From: Nioella sp964229645
GTDB lineage: Bacteria; Pseudomonadota; Alphaproteobacteria; Rhodobacterales; Rhodobacteraceae
Reading direction: 5' to 3'
NCBI RefSeq assembly: GCF_964229645.1
Contig: NZ_CAXREX010000324.1
Location: 21,973 to 85,972, forward strand
Length of the DNA stretch: 64,000 nucleotides
Shown here: positions 33,655 to 43,211 of the stretch, piece by piece
How the letters are laid out: every line of letters starts with the position of its first letter
Position numbering within the stretch: the first letter of the stretch is position 1
Position numbers and translations under genes: made by a program
The notes under the pieces: generated by a model
Told to the model about the DNA's origin: nothing
Seen by the model: only the letters and a program-made list of their open reading frames with translations
The model's database searches: none

Positions 33655-33815
33655 GGTTGCCTCCAACGCTTGCGATGCCCCCATCTGCGCGAGCCTAGGC
33701 CGGAAGGCTTTAAGAAGGTCTTGATGACCCGCCCGAAACGCGGGGCATTTTAGGCTTCATCCCCCCTTAACCTCCCGCTGGCATCCAGGGCAGATCGCTA
33801 AAGGAAGGGGCGCAT

Positions 33816-35108
33816 TTGCCCGACGATTCGACATTACTGACGGCCAGGGCCGCGGGCGATGGCCAAGGGGCGCCGCCCTGCGACGTGCTGGTGCTGGAAA
33901 GCAGCCGTGCGCAACGGCAGCTTCTGGCCACCATGCTGCGCCGATGGGGCTATCGGGTGACGATCTGCGACCACCCCAAGCAGGCGCTAGAGGTGCTGGA
34001 AGGCTCGGACATCCCGATTGTGCTGACCGACTGGATCCTGCCGGACATGACCGGGCCGGAGTTCTGCCGCGCTTTCCGGGCAATGCAGCGCGAAAGCTAT
34101 GGCTACGTGATCCTGCTGACCTCGAAAACGGAAAAGGCAGACCTCGCGCAGGGGCTCGATGCAGGTGCCGACGATTTCGTGGCCAAGCCCGTCTATCCGC
34201 CAGAACTGCGCGCGCGCATCAAGGCGGGGCAGCGCATCGTGTCGATGCAGGGCGAGCTTGTGACCCAGAACCGCAAGATTCGCAGCACCTTGGCGGAACT
34301 GCGCACGCTCTACGATGCGCTCGACCGTGACCTGCACGAGGCCAAGAGGCTCCAGGAATCGCTAGTGCGCGAAACCTTTCGGCCTGTTCGCAACGGCTCG
34401 GTCGCGCTGACGCTGCGCTCGTCGGGGCATGTGGGCGGCGACCTCGTGGGGTTCTTTCCGATCCCGGGCGACCGTGTCGGGATCTTTTCCCTCGATGTCT
34501 CGGGCCATGGCGTTACCTCGGCGCTTCTGGCCGCGCGTATGGCCGGGCTTCTGGGCACCGCCGCGCCGGAACAGAACGTGGCACTGGTGCAGACACGGGG
34601 CGGACAATGGGCCGCCCTGTCCCCCGATGCAGTGGCCCGCAAGCTCAATGACATGATGTTCGCCGAGGTGGAAACCGATCTCTACTTCACGCTCTGCCTT
34701 TGCGATGTGGACCTTGCCAGCGGTGAGGTGAAGATGGTGCAGGCCGGCCACCCGCATCCGGCGATCCTGCGTTCAGATGGATGCGTCGACTGGATTGGTT
34801 CCGGCGGCATGCCGATCGGTCTCTTGCCCGATGCGGGGTTCGACACGGTGCAATTCACCCTGTCGCCCGGCGACCGCTTGCTGCTGCATTCCGATGGCTT
34901 CACCGAGTGTTCCGGCCCCTCGGGGGGCTTTCTGGGCGACCGGGGACTGGCCGAGATGCTGAGCGGTCAGGTTGACAGCAAGCCCGAGGATTTCCTGCCC
35001 AAGCTTCTCGGTTCACTTGAAGCCTACGCCGCAAGGCCCGAATTCGAAGACGACGTGTCAGCCGTTTGCCTGCACTTCACACCCCAAGCGCCCGGCGCAG
35101 CGCGCTGA
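33816..35108 (+). CDS. Receiver domain fused to SpoIIE/RsbU-type PP2C phosphatase
   Basis: The 430-residue protein has an N-terminal receiver (about 22-140, phospho-Asp in LTDWILPDM, Lys in FVAKPV), a coiled-coil linker (RSTLAELRTLYDALDRDLHE) and a PP2C_SIG phosphatase (about 190-425; SLDVSGHGVTSALLA, LLHSDGFTECSG). It would dephosphorylate an anti-anti-sigma factor when its receiver is phosphorylated. The start is a TTG at 33816 preceded by AAGGAAGG; no ATG precedes the receiver core. It diverges from the Hpt gene and overlaps the convergent NUDIX gene by 32 bp. Confidence 0.88.
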   Translation: MPDDSTLLTARAAGDGQGAPPCDVLVLESSRAQRQLLATMLRRWGYRVTICDHPKQALEVLEGSDIPIVLTDWILPDMTGPEFCRAFRAMQRESYGYVILLTSKTEKADLAQGLDAGADDFVAKPVYPPELRARIKAGQRIVSMQGELVTQNRKIRSTLAELRTLYDALDRDLHEAKRLQESLVRETFRPVRNGSVALTLRSSGHVGGDLVGFFPIPGDRVGIFSLDVSGHGVTSALLAARMAGLLGTAAPEQNVALVQTRGGQWAALSPDAVARKLNDMMFAEVETDLYFTLCLCDVDLASGEVKMVQAGHPHPAILRSDGCVDWIGSGGMPIGLLPDAGFDTVQFTLSPGDRLLLHSDGFTECSGPSGGFLGDRGLAEMLSGQVDSKPEDFLPKLLGSLEAYAARPEFEDDVSAVCLHFTPQAPGAAR

Positions 35109-35526
35109 CGAAATACCGGTCCCCGTCGACCGCCAGCTGCGCCTCGGCGTCGTCCCAGGACAGGAACACAGGCTGGTGCCAGGGCTCGGTCGGAGCGGTC
35201 AGGCGCGGGCCGATCTCGGCCAGGTAGATCGTGCACAGCTTCTGCGCCCAGATGTCGTAGTCCGGCATGTAGGTAAAGCGGTGAAACATCCCCAGTCGAC
35301 GTGGCGAATGAATGCGATACCCGGTTTCCTCGACCACCTCCCGATAGAGCGCCGACAAGGGCGACTCGCCCGGGTCGATCCCGCCGCCGGGCAGTTGCAG
35401 TTCGGCCAGAGGCCGTTCCTGGAAGGTGGCGAGGATGCCGCCTTCCGCCCGGATCACCGCGTAGACGCCGCGCCGGGGCTGGTAGTATCGGCCGGGCTCC
35501 GGCTTCTGTCCGAAACGGCGGTTCAT
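35077..35526 (-). CDS. NUDIX hydrolase
   Basis: The 149-residue protein has a complete NUDIX box (GGGIDPGESPLSALYREVVE followed by ETGY). It hydrolyses a nucleoside-diphosphate-linked compound; the substrate cannot be predicted from sequence. The ATG at 35526 follows AAGGAG, and the longer frame to 35649 would overlap the hslO leader and lacks a site. Confidence 0.88.
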   Translation of the reverse strand: MNRRFGQKPEPGRYYQPRRGVYAVIRAEGGILATFQERPLAELQLPGGGIDPGESPLSALYREVVEETGYRIHSPRRLGMFHRFTYMPDYDIWAQKLCTIYLAEIGPRLTAPTEPWHQPVFLSWDDAEAQLAVDGDRYFVSALRRALGV

Positions 35527-35632
35527 GGGCGCTCCTTGCAGGGCTTCGGGCGGTTCATGGGTTGGCAAGGCGGTTGCCCCGCATATATGGGCGCGGTATG
35601 CCAGCCCCCGCGGCGGAAGGAAAGCCAAGCCT

Positions 35633-36637
35633 ATGACCCTCAGCACCAAGATCGCCTGGGACGATACCGTCCTGCCCTTTCAACTCGACAGGTCCGACGT
35701 GCGTGGGCGCGTCGCGCGGCTCGATGGCGCCATGGACCAGATCCTCGCGCAGCACGACTATCCCCGCGGGATCGAGTCGATGCTCGCGGAGATGGCGCTG
35801 CTGACGGCCCTGGTCGGCCAGGCGATTAAGCTGCGCTGGAAGTTGTCGCTCCAGGTGCGCGGCGACGGCCCCCTGCGCATCCTCGCCACCGACATCTACG
35901 CCCCCGCCAAGGAAGGCGAAAAGGCCCGCATCCGCGCCTATGCCTCCTATGACAAGGAACGCTACGACGAGGGCGCCGACCCGTTCGGCCAGATCGGCAA
36001 GGGCTACTTCGCGATCCTGATCGACCAGGGCAAGGGCAACACCCCCTACCAGGGCATCACGCCCGTGGCGGGCGGCTCTCTCGCGGCTTGTGCCGAGGCG
36101 TATTTCGCCCAGTCCGAGCAGTTGCCCACCCGCTTCGCGCTGTCCTATGGCCACAGCACCGAGCCCGGCGGGGCCAGCGGTTGGCGCGCGGGTGGCGTCA
36201 TGATCCAGCACATGCCCAAGGCCAGCCCCCACGTGACCGGCGAAGGCGGGTCCGGCGAAGATGGCCTGCTGGCCGCCGAGGATCTGCTGAACGACGAGGA
36301 AGGCGAGAACTGGAACCGCGCCAACATCCTTCTGGACACGGTCGAGGAGCTGGAGCTCGTGGGCCCCTCGGTCGCGCCCACCGACCTGCTCTACCGGCTT
36401 TTCCACGAAGAGGCCCCCCGCGTCTTCGACGCCATGCCGGTGGAATTCGGCTGCACCTGTTCCGATGCCCGCGTGCGCGAAAGCCTGTCGATCTACTCGG
36501 CCAAGGACATCGCTCACATGACCAGGGACGACGGCACCGTGACCGCCGACTGCCAGTTCTGCGGTGCGCATTACAGCTTCGATCCGCTGACGCTCGGCTT
36601 CGAGGCGGTGAAGAACCCCGATGGCAGCGACAAGTGA
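35633..36637 (+). CDS. hslO: Redox-regulated chaperone Hsp33
   Basis: This 334-residue cytosolic holdase is activated by oxidation. The zinc-binding redox switch is complete: C274-x-C276 and C307-x2-C310. The core has GDGPLRILATDIYAP in place of the usual G-x-G segment, and the C-terminal Cys region follows the family order. The ATG at 35633 follows GGAAGGAAAGCC. The next gene starts 17 bases before its stop, in a run hslO, NUDIX, cca. Confidence 0.93.
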   Translation: MTLSTKIAWDDTVLPFQLDRSDVRGRVARLDGAMDQILAQHDYPRGIESMLAEMALLTALVGQAIKLRWKLSLQVRGDGPLRILATDIYAPAKEGEKARIRAYASYDKERYDEGADPFGQIGKGYFAILIDQGKGNTPYQGITPVAGGSLAACAEAYFAQSEQLPTRFALSYGHSTEPGGASGWRAGGVMIQHMPKASPHVTGEGGSGEDGLLAAEDLLNDEEGENWNRANILLDTVEELELVGPSVAPTDLLYRLFHEEAPRVFDAMPVEFGCTCSDARVRESLSIYSAKDIAHMTRDDGTVTADCQFCGAHYSFDPLTLGFEAVKNPDGSDK

Positions 36638-37223
36638 CATCGACCGCATAGAACGGGGGCTGGCCGGGTCTGCCCCGGCCTCGTCCGACTATGACCTGAA
36701 CCCCGGCATCGTGCTGCCCGAGGGGCGCAAGCTGAAACCCGCCGCCGTGCTGATGCCGATCATCGAAACGGACACCGGCGCGCGGGTGATCCTGACCATG
36801 CGCTCGGCGCGGCTCAAGCATCATCCCGGCCAGATCGCCTTTCCCGGCGGGCGCATCGACGACACCGATGCCGACGCAGCCGCCGCCGCGCTGCGCGAAA
36901 GCCACGAGGAAATCGGGCTCGATCCCGGCAACGTGGAAATCCTGGGCCAGCTTTCGGCCCATGAAACCGTGACCGGCTACACCGTGACCCCCTTCGTGGG
37001 CCGCATCCGCGCGCCCTTCACGCCTCTGCCCGAGGCGGGCGAGGTGGCCGAGGTTTTCACCGTGCCGCTATCGTTCCTGATGAAACCGGGCCATTACCGC
37101 GTGGAACGCCGCCGGTGGCGCGGCATGTGGCGGGCCTATTACACCGCGCCATACGGCCCCTATTACATCTGGGGCGCAACGGCGCGGATGCTGAAGGGCC
37201 TGGCCGATCGGGTGGCGTCATGA
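36621..37223 (+). CDS. NUDIX CoA pyrophosphatase (NudL-like)
   Basis: The 200-residue protein contains the NudL pattern HHPGQIAFPGGRIDDTDADA followed by ALRESHEEIGL, that is the UPF0035 motif plus NUDIX box. NudL-type enzymes split CoA to 3',5'-ADP and phosphopantetheine. It overlaps hslO by 17 bp and the cca start by 4 bp, so the three are one translational unit. Confidence 0.88.
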   Translation: MAATSDIDRIERGLAGSAPASSDYDLNPGIVLPEGRKLKPAAVLMPIIETDTGARVILTMRSARLKHHPGQIAFPGGRIDDTDADAAAAALRESHEEIGLDPGNVEILGQLSAHETVTGYTVTPFVGRIRAPFTPLPEAGEVAEVFTVPLSFLMKPGHYRVERRRWRGMWRAYYTAPYGPYYIWGATARMLKGLADRVAS

Positions 37224-38374
37224 TCCTCGACACCGACTGGCTGCATCACCCCGGCACGCAGAAACTGTGCAAGGCGCTGGAGGCCGAGGGGTTCCATGCG
37301 CTCTTCGTTGGCGGCTGCGTTCGGAACGGGCTGCTTGGCCTGCCCACGGATGACATCGACATTTCCACCGATGCGCGCCCCGAGCGGGTGATGCAGATTG
37401 CCGAGGCCAACGGGCTCAAGGCCGTGCCCACGGGGATCGACCACGGAACCGTGACCGTGATCGCCGACGGGCTGCCTCACGAAGTCACCACCTTCCGCCG
37501 CGATGTGGAAACCGATGGCCGCCGCGCGGTGATCGCCTTCGCCGACGAGGTGGAGGAAGACGCCATGCGCCGCGACTTCACCATGAACGCGCTCTATGCC
37601 GATGCCACGGGCCGGGTGATCGACCCTCTGGGCAGCGGTGTTGTCGACTTGCGGGCACGGCGGCTTCGCTTCATCGGCGACCCGCATGACCGCATTCGCG
37701 AAGACTACCTGCGCATCCTGCGCTTCTTCCGCTTCCACGCCCATTACGGCGACCAGCAGGCAGGCTTCGATGCCGAGGGCCTGGCCGCTTGCGCCGAAAT
37801 GGCCGATGGCATCGACAATCTCTCGCGTGAACGGATCGGGGCCGAGATGCGCAAGCTCCTGCGCGCCGCCGATCCTGCCCCGGCCATTGCCGCCATGGCG
37901 CAGGCGGGCATCCTGCGCCATGCCCTGCCCGGGGCCGACGCGAAGGCCCTGCCGATCCTGATCCATGCCGAGAACGATCTTGGCATTGCGCCCGACCATT
38001 GCCGCCGCCTGGCCGCGATCGGCGGCGAGGATCCCGGCGATGCGCTGCGCCTGTCCAAGGCCGATGCCCGCCGCGTTGCCCTGCTGCGCGAGGCCGTTGG
38101 CTCGATGATGGGGGCAGGCGAACTGGGCTACCGCGAAGGCTTCGACACGGCGCGCGACGTGCTCCTGCTGCGCGTGGCGCTGCTGGAACAGCCACTGGCA
38201 CAGGCCGAGCTGGAGGCCGCAGAGGCCGCCGACGGGCTGCAGCTGCCGGTGAAGCCTGCCGACCTCATGGCGCTTGGCCTGCAAGGCCCCGCGCTTGGCG
38301 ACCGCCTGCGCGAGATCGAGACGCGCTGGATCGGCTCGGGCTTCACCCTGACCCGCACGCAGCTCCTGCCTTGA
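37220..38374 (+). CDS. cca: CCA tRNA nucleotidyltransferase
   Basis: The 384-residue class II nucleotidyltransferase has FVGGCVRNGLLGLPTDDIDI (active-site G-G-x-V-R and D-x-D), then the RRDFTMNALYAD motif and the RERIGAEMRKLL segment that follows nucleotide selection. It adds or repairs the 3' CCA of tRNA. The ATGA overlap with the NUDIX stop fixes the start at 37220. Confidence 0.92.
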   Translation: MILDTDWLHHPGTQKLCKALEAEGFHALFVGGCVRNGLLGLPTDDIDISTDARPERVMQIAEANGLKAVPTGIDHGTVTVIADGLPHEVTTFRRDVETDGRRAVIAFADEVEEDAMRRDFTMNALYADATGRVIDPLGSGVVDLRARRLRFIGDPHDRIREDYLRILRFFRFHAHYGDQQAGFDAEGLAACAEMADGIDNLSRERIGAEMRKLLRAADPAPAIAAMAQAGILRHALPGADAKALPILIHAENDLGIAPDHCRRLAAIGGEDPGDALRLSKADARRVALLREAVGSMMGAGELGYREGFDTARDVLLLRVALLEQPLAQAELEAAEAADGLQLPVKPADLMALGLQGPALGDRLREIETRWIGSGFTLTRTQLLP

Positions 38375-38426
38375 CAGGCGGCGCGCGCTGACGTCCTGTC
38401 GCGCGACCGCAAACAGGACCCTTCCC

Positions 38427-39005
38427 TTGGACCCGCTCTACGCCTTCGTTTTCGCCGGACTCTTTTCCCCCGGCCCCAACGTGATCTTGCTGACCGCCTC
38501 CGGTGCGCGCTTCGGCTTCCGCGCAACGCTGCCGCATGTGGTGGGCGTGGCGCTTGGCGTGGGCGTCATCGCGGCTCTCATGGGGCTGGGTGTCGGTGCG
38601 CTTCTGCTGGCGCAGCCGGGGCTTGCGCTGGTGCTCAAGATCATCGCCGCAGGCTGGATCCTGTGGATGGCCTACAGCCTGGTGCGCGCGTCTGACCTCT
38701 CGGCGGGCAAGGCCGGCGAAAAGCCCTTCACGCTGCTTCAGGCAGTGCTGTTCCAGTGGGTCAATCCCAAGGTCTGGGCCGTGGCCATGGCCGCCGCCGC
38801 GGGCTACGGGCTTGGCCAAAGCCCCTGGGCCGAAGCGCAGCGGCTGGCGCTGGCCTTTTCCGGCATCAACCTCTTCGTTTGCCTCTTCTGGAGCTTCGCG
38901 GGCGCGCTTCTGGCGCTTTTGCTGACCACGCCGCGTGCGTGGACGGTGTTCCGCCTGTGCATGGCCGCAGCCCTTGCCGCCTCTGCCGTCATGGTCTTCC
39001 TGTAA
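38427..39005 (+). CDS. LysE-family amino-acid exporter
   Basis: The 192-residue protein starts with the family signature FAGLFSPGPNVILLTASGAR and has about six hydrophobic segments. LysE/RhtB proteins export amino acids or related metabolites; the substrate is unknown. The start is TTG at 38427 (AGGA upstream), and no earlier in-frame ATG is available. It lies 45 bp before the ABC half-transporter pair on the same strand. Confidence 0.85.
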   Translation: MDPLYAFVFAGLFSPGPNVILLTASGARFGFRATLPHVVGVALGVGVIAALMGLGVGALLLAQPGLALVLKIIAAGWILWMAYSLVRASDLSAGKAGEKPFTLLQAVLFQWVNPKVWAVAMAAAAGYGLGQSPWAEAQRLALAFSGINLFVCLFWSFAGALLALLLTTPRAWTVFRLCMAAALAASAVMVFL

Positions 39006-39050
39006 CGTCCGGGCTATATCTGCCGGGAACAGGGCCATTTCAGACGCAAG

Positions 39051-40895
39051 ATGTTTCACTTCTTCGAAAAGCTGGTCGACCCCTACACGGACTATCCCGA
39101 ACGGGACAGCCCGCCCAACCGACTGTGGCCCTTCCTGTGGGACTACTCCCAACCCTTCAAGCGCCTGTTCCTCGTCACCGCGATCATGTCGGTCGTCGTC
39201 GCGATCATGGAAATCTGGCTGATCTCCTACATGGGACGGCTGGTAGACCTGCTGACGGGATCGGAGCCCGGCTCATTCATCGCCGCCCACGGGTGGGAGC
39301 TTCTGGCCGTTGCCATCTTCATCCTGTTCCTGCGCCCGATCCTGCACGGGCTGGACGTCGCACTGCTCAACAACGGGATCCTGGTCAATTTCGGCACGCT
39401 CATCCGCTGGCGGGCGCATCGCCACGTGCTGCGCCAATCGGTGGGCTGGTTCGAGAACGATTTCGCAGGCCGCATCGCCAACCGCATCATGCAGGCCCCG
39501 CCCGCCGCGGGCGACGCCGTCTTTCAGGTCTTCGACGCCATCACCTTTTCGCTGGCCTACCTTGTCGGCGCAGCCATTCTGCTGGCCGATGCCGATCTGA
39601 GGCTGGTGCTGCCGCTCCTGGTCTGGTTCGCGCTTTACGCGATGCTGGTGCGCTGGACGATGAAACGCGTCGGCCCCGCCTCCAAGGCCAGTTCCGATGC
39701 GCGCTCCATGACCACGGGGCGCGTCGTCGACAGCTACACCAATATCCACTCGGTCAAGCTCTTCGCCCATCACGACAGCGAAATCAGCTACGCCAAGGAA
39801 GCCATCGAACACACGCGGCGCACCTTCGCGGCCGAAATGCGCATCTACACGATGATGGACGTGATGCTGACGGCGCTGAACGGCTTCCTCGTGGTGGCCG
39901 TGGTGGGCTGGGCCGTGTGGCTCTGGATGCAGGGCACGGCCTCCGTCGGTATCGTGGCGGCGGCGACCGCGCTGACCTTGCGGCTCAATGCCATGACCGG
40001 ATGGATCATGTGGGCGCTCTCGACCTTCTTCCGCTCGCTCGGCGTGGTGGCCGAAGGGATGGAAACGATCGCCCAGCCCATCACCCTGACCGACGCCCCG
40101 GACGCCAGGCCGCTGGCCCTGTCGCAGGGCGAGGTCCGGATGGCCCAACTCAGCCACCATTACGGGCGCGGCTCGGGCGGCTTGCAGGACGTGACGCTCA
40201 CCATCCGCCCCGGCGAAAAGGTCGGGCTTGTGGGCCGGTCGGGCGCGGGGAAATCGACCCTGGTCAAGCTGCTGCTCCGGTTCTACGACCCCGAGGGCGG
40301 ACAGGTCCTGATCGACGAGCAGGACATCACGCAGGTGACGCAGGACAGCCTGCGCAGCCATATCGGCATGGTCCAGCAGGACAGTTCCCTTCTGCATCGC
40401 TCGGTGCGGGAAAACATCCTCTACGGACGCCCGGGCGCGACAGAGGCCGAGGTGATCGAAGCCGCCAAGCGCGCCGAAGCGCATGACTTCATCCTCGACC
40501 TGGAGGACCCGCAGGGCCGCAAGGGCTATGACGCCCATGTGGGCGAACGCGGCGTGAAACTGTCGGGCGGCCAGCGCCAGCGCGTGTCGCTCGCCCGCGT
40601 GATCCTGAAGGACGCGCCGATCCTTGTGCTGGACGAGGCCACCAGCGCGCTCGACAGCGAAGTCGAGGCCGCCATTCAGGATACGCTTTACGGTGTGATG
40701 GAGGGAAAGACCGTGATCGCCATCGCGCATCGGCTGTCCACCATCGCGCATATGGACCGGATCGTCGTTCTGGACGATGGCCGCGTCGTGGAAAACGGCA
40801 CACATGAAGAGCTGCTGGCACAGGCCGGCCTTTATGCGGGCTTCTGGGCGCGTCAGTCGGGCGGTTTCATCGGCACCGAGGAAGCTGCCGAATGA
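39051..40895 (+). CDS. ABC exporter half-transporter (intact ATPase)
   Basis: The 614-residue protein fuses a six-helix exporter membrane domain (about 40-330) with an ATPase domain. All motifs are intact: Walker A GRSGAGKST with Lys401, Q-loop MVQQDSSLL, signature LSGGQRQRVS, Walker B ILVLDEATSALDSE and AIAHRLST. It overlaps the next, similar half-transporter by four bases (ATGA), so the two probably form a heterodimer. The substrate is unknown; multidrug or lipid export is typical of the fold. Confidence 0.92.
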   Translation: MFHFFEKLVDPYTDYPERDSPPNRLWPFLWDYSQPFKRLFLVTAIMSVVVAIMEIWLISYMGRLVDLLTGSEPGSFIAAHGWELLAVAIFILFLRPILHGLDVALLNNGILVNFGTLIRWRAHRHVLRQSVGWFENDFAGRIANRIMQAPPAAGDAVFQVFDAITFSLAYLVGAAILLADADLRLVLPLLVWFALYAMLVRWTMKRVGPASKASSDARSMTTGRVVDSYTNIHSVKLFAHHDSEISYAKEAIEHTRRTFAAEMRIYTMMDVMLTALNGFLVVAVVGWAVWLWMQGTASVGIVAAATALTLRLNAMTGWIMWALSTFFRSLGVVAEGMETIAQPITLTDAPDARPLALSQGEVRMAQLSHHYGRGSGGLQDVTLTIRPGEKVGLVGRSGAGKSTLVKLLLRFYDPEGGQVLIDEQDITQVTQDSLRSHIGMVQQDSSLLHRSVRENILYGRPGATEAEVIEAAKRAEAHDFILDLEDPQGRKGYDAHVGERGVKLSGGQRQRVSLARVILKDAPILVLDEATSALDSEVEAAIQDTLYGVMEGKTVIAIAHRLSTIAHMDRIVVLDDGRVVENGTHEELLAQAGLYAGFWARQSGGFIGTEEAAE

Positions 40896-42730
40896 TGAAT
40901 CGCCTCGCCAACCTGATCGACGCCTTCCGCCCCGCTATGGGTCCGCCGCCCAACCGGCTGCTGGCCTTTTTCGACTGGTGTCTCAAGGGCGCCTGGCCCG
41001 TGCTGATCGGCGCGGCGCTGGTGTCGGGCCTTGCGGGCATGTTCGAGGTCGGCTCCGCGCTGATGCTGGGTCTCGTCATCGACGCCGCCAGCGCCACGGA
41101 TCCCGCCGCGATGTTCCGGGACCACTGGCCGCTTCTGCTGGCGGGCACGGCCTTTTTCCTGCTGCTGCGTCCGCTGGCTTTTGCCGCCTCTTCTGCGGCC
41201 AGCACCCTTGTCGTCGGCCCCGCCGTCAACGTTCTGGTGCTGCAACGGCTCAATCGCCACACGCTCGGCCAGTCCGTCACCTTCTTCGATGACGATTTCG
41301 CGGGCCGCATCGCGCAGAAACAGATGCAGACCGCAAGTGCCGTGACCAACGTGGTGACGGAGTTCGTGAACGTGGTCGCCTTCGCCCTGGCCTCGCTTAT
41401 CGGGTCGCTTCTGCTTCTGCTCACCATCGACGCGCGCATGGCCGGGGCGCTGGCGATCTGGCTTGTCCTCTATTTCGCGACGATCAGCTTCTTCCTGCCC
41501 CGCGTGCGCAAGCTGTCCAAGGCGCGGGCGGGGGCGCGCGCCGCAGTGTCGGGGCAGGTCGTCGACACCCTCACCAAGATCAAGACGGTCAAGCTCTTTG
41601 CCCATCACGCCTTCGAAGACCGCTCGGCGCTGAAGGCGATGGAGCGTTTCCGCGAAAAGGCCATTGGATTCGGGCGCATCTCGGCCGGGTTCCGGCTGGC
41701 GCTGATGACGGTCGCGGGCGCGCTGCCCGTCCTTCTTATCGGGGGCACGGTCTGGCTCTGGTCCCGGGGCATCGCCAGCACGGGCGACATCGCCGCAACC
41801 GGGGCCGTGTCGATCCGCATCGCGCAGATGACGGGATGGGTCAGCTTCGTTCTGATGGCGATCTATTCCAACCTGGGCGAGGTCGAGGACGGGATGAACA
41901 CGCTCTCGCCCCCGCATCGGCTGACCGACCGCGACGACGCGCTGGAGGTGGAACGCGCGCGCGGCCATATCCGATTCGACGACGTGAGCTTCGCCTATGG
42001 CCGGGAAACGGGCGGCGTGGAACGCCTCAACCTCGATGTGCAGCCCGGCGAAAAGCTGGGCATCGTCGGGGCCTCGGGCGCGGGCACATCCACCCTCGTC
42101 GCGCTTCTGTTGCGCCTTTACGACGCCGAGGAGGGCCGGGTTCTGCTCGATGGCCACGACGTGCGCGAGGTGACGCAGGAAAGCCTGCGCCGCCAGATCG
42201 CGATGGTCACGCAGGAAACCGCCATGTTCAACCGCTCGGCGCGCGACAACATCCTTTACGGCCGCCCCGGCGCGCATGAGGAAGAAATGATCGCGGCGGC
42301 CCGGCGGGCCGAGGCGCATGACTTCATCCTCGGGCTGGAAGATCACACCGGCCGCAAGGGCTATGACGCCTACCTCGGCGAACGCGGCGTGAAACTGTCC
42401 GGCGGCCAGCGCCAGCGCATCGCCCTGGCCCGCGCCTTCCTCAAGGATGCCCCCGTCCTCGTGCTGGACGAGGCCACCAGCGCGCTCGACTCAGAGGTCG
42501 AGGCCGCGATCCAGGACACGCTGGCCGACGTGATGGAAGGCAAGACCGTCATCGCCATCGCACACCGCCTGTCCACCATCGCCCAGATGGACCGGATCAT
42601 CGTGCTGGACGAAGGCCGCGTCGTCGAGGAAGGCACCCATGACGCACTGCTTGACGCGGGCGGGCTCTATGCGCGCTACTGGAACCGTCAATCGGGCGGC
42701 TTCATCGGGATCAGGGAAGCCGCCGAGTAG
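40892..42730 (+). CDS. ABC exporter half-transporter with degenerate Walker A
   Basis: The 612-residue partner of the preceding gene has the same layout and close sequence (MDRIIVLDEGRVVEEGTHDA against MDRIVVLDDGRVVENGTHEE). Signature, Walker B with catalytic Glu, Q-loop and His switch are intact. The Walker A loop reads GASGAGTST: codon 399 is ACA (42086-42088), Thr in place of the invariant Lys. One ATP site of a heterodimer may therefore be inactive. A sequencing error is possible, since AAA to ACA is one base. Confidence 0.9.
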   Translation: MMNRLANLIDAFRPAMGPPPNRLLAFFDWCLKGAWPVLIGAALVSGLAGMFEVGSALMLGLVIDAASATDPAAMFRDHWPLLLAGTAFFLLLRPLAFAASSAASTLVVGPAVNVLVLQRLNRHTLGQSVTFFDDDFAGRIAQKQMQTASAVTNVVTEFVNVVAFALASLIGSLLLLLTIDARMAGALAIWLVLYFATISFFLPRVRKLSKARAGARAAVSGQVVDTLTKIKTVKLFAHHAFEDRSALKAMERFREKAIGFGRISAGFRLALMTVAGALPVLLIGGTVWLWSRGIASTGDIAATGAVSIRIAQMTGWVSFVLMAIYSNLGEVEDGMNTLSPPHRLTDRDDALEVERARGHIRFDDVSFAYGRETGGVERLNLDVQPGEKLGIVGASGAGTSTLVALLLRLYDAEEGRVLLDGHDVREVTQESLRRQIAMVTQETAMFNRSARDNILYGRPGAHEEEMIAAARRAEAHDFILGLEDHTGRKGYDAYLGERGVKLSGGQRQRIALARAFLKDAPVLVLDEATSALDSEVEAAIQDTLADVMEGKTVIAIAHRLSTIAQMDRIIVLDEGRVVEEGTHDALLDAGGLYARYWNRQSGGFIGIREAAE

Positions 42731-42740
42731 GAGGTGCCCC

Positions 42741-43172
42741 ATGTCCGAGATGGATCTCGAAACCGTTCCCGCCGAGGATTTCGGCCGCGCCCTGACGGGC
42801 ATCGGCGTGAACCTCCTGTCACCAGACGTGCGCGCGCTGGCCGCGTTTCTGAAAGATGTCTTCGGCCTGCCCGCCTATCAATTGACCGATGATTTCGCCA
42901 TCATCCGCCACGGCCAGATGCTGATGCAGCTGCATTCCGACGGCACCTATCACAGCCACCCCCTGCTCGGGGTCGTGCCGGAATCGCCCCCGCGCGGCGG
43001 CGGCCTGCAACTCTTCCTGTTCGGGATAAACCCCGATGAGGCCGCGGAAAAAGCCGAAGCCGCGGGCCACATGGTTCTGGAACCCCCCGCCGACAAGCCC
43101 CACGGTCTGCGCGAAGGCACGATCCTCAGCCCCGAGGGCTACGCCTTCAGCCCCGCGGTCCCCAAGGCCTAA
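42741..43172 (+). CDS. VOC-superfamily (glyoxalase-like) protein
   Basis: The 143-residue protein has the beta-alpha-beta-beta-beta layout of the vicinal oxygen chelate fold (GIGVNLLSPDVRALAAFLKD and LQLFLFGINPDEAAEKAEAA). Its function could be dioxygenase, isomerase or resistance-like. The ATG at 42741 follows a perfect GGAGGTG and lies ten bases after the ABC gene, so it is probably in that operon. Confidence 0.75.
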   Translation: MSEMDLETVPAEDFGRALTGIGVNLLSPDVRALAAFLKDVFGLPAYQLTDDFAIIRHGQMLMQLHSDGTYHSHPLLGVVPESPPRGGGLQLFLFGINPDEAAEKAEAAGHMVLEPPADKPHGLREGTILSPEGYAFSPAVPKA

Positions 43173-43211
43173 CCGCTTCCCGCCGGGGCCAAACCGCGCT
43201 ATGCGCTGCCC

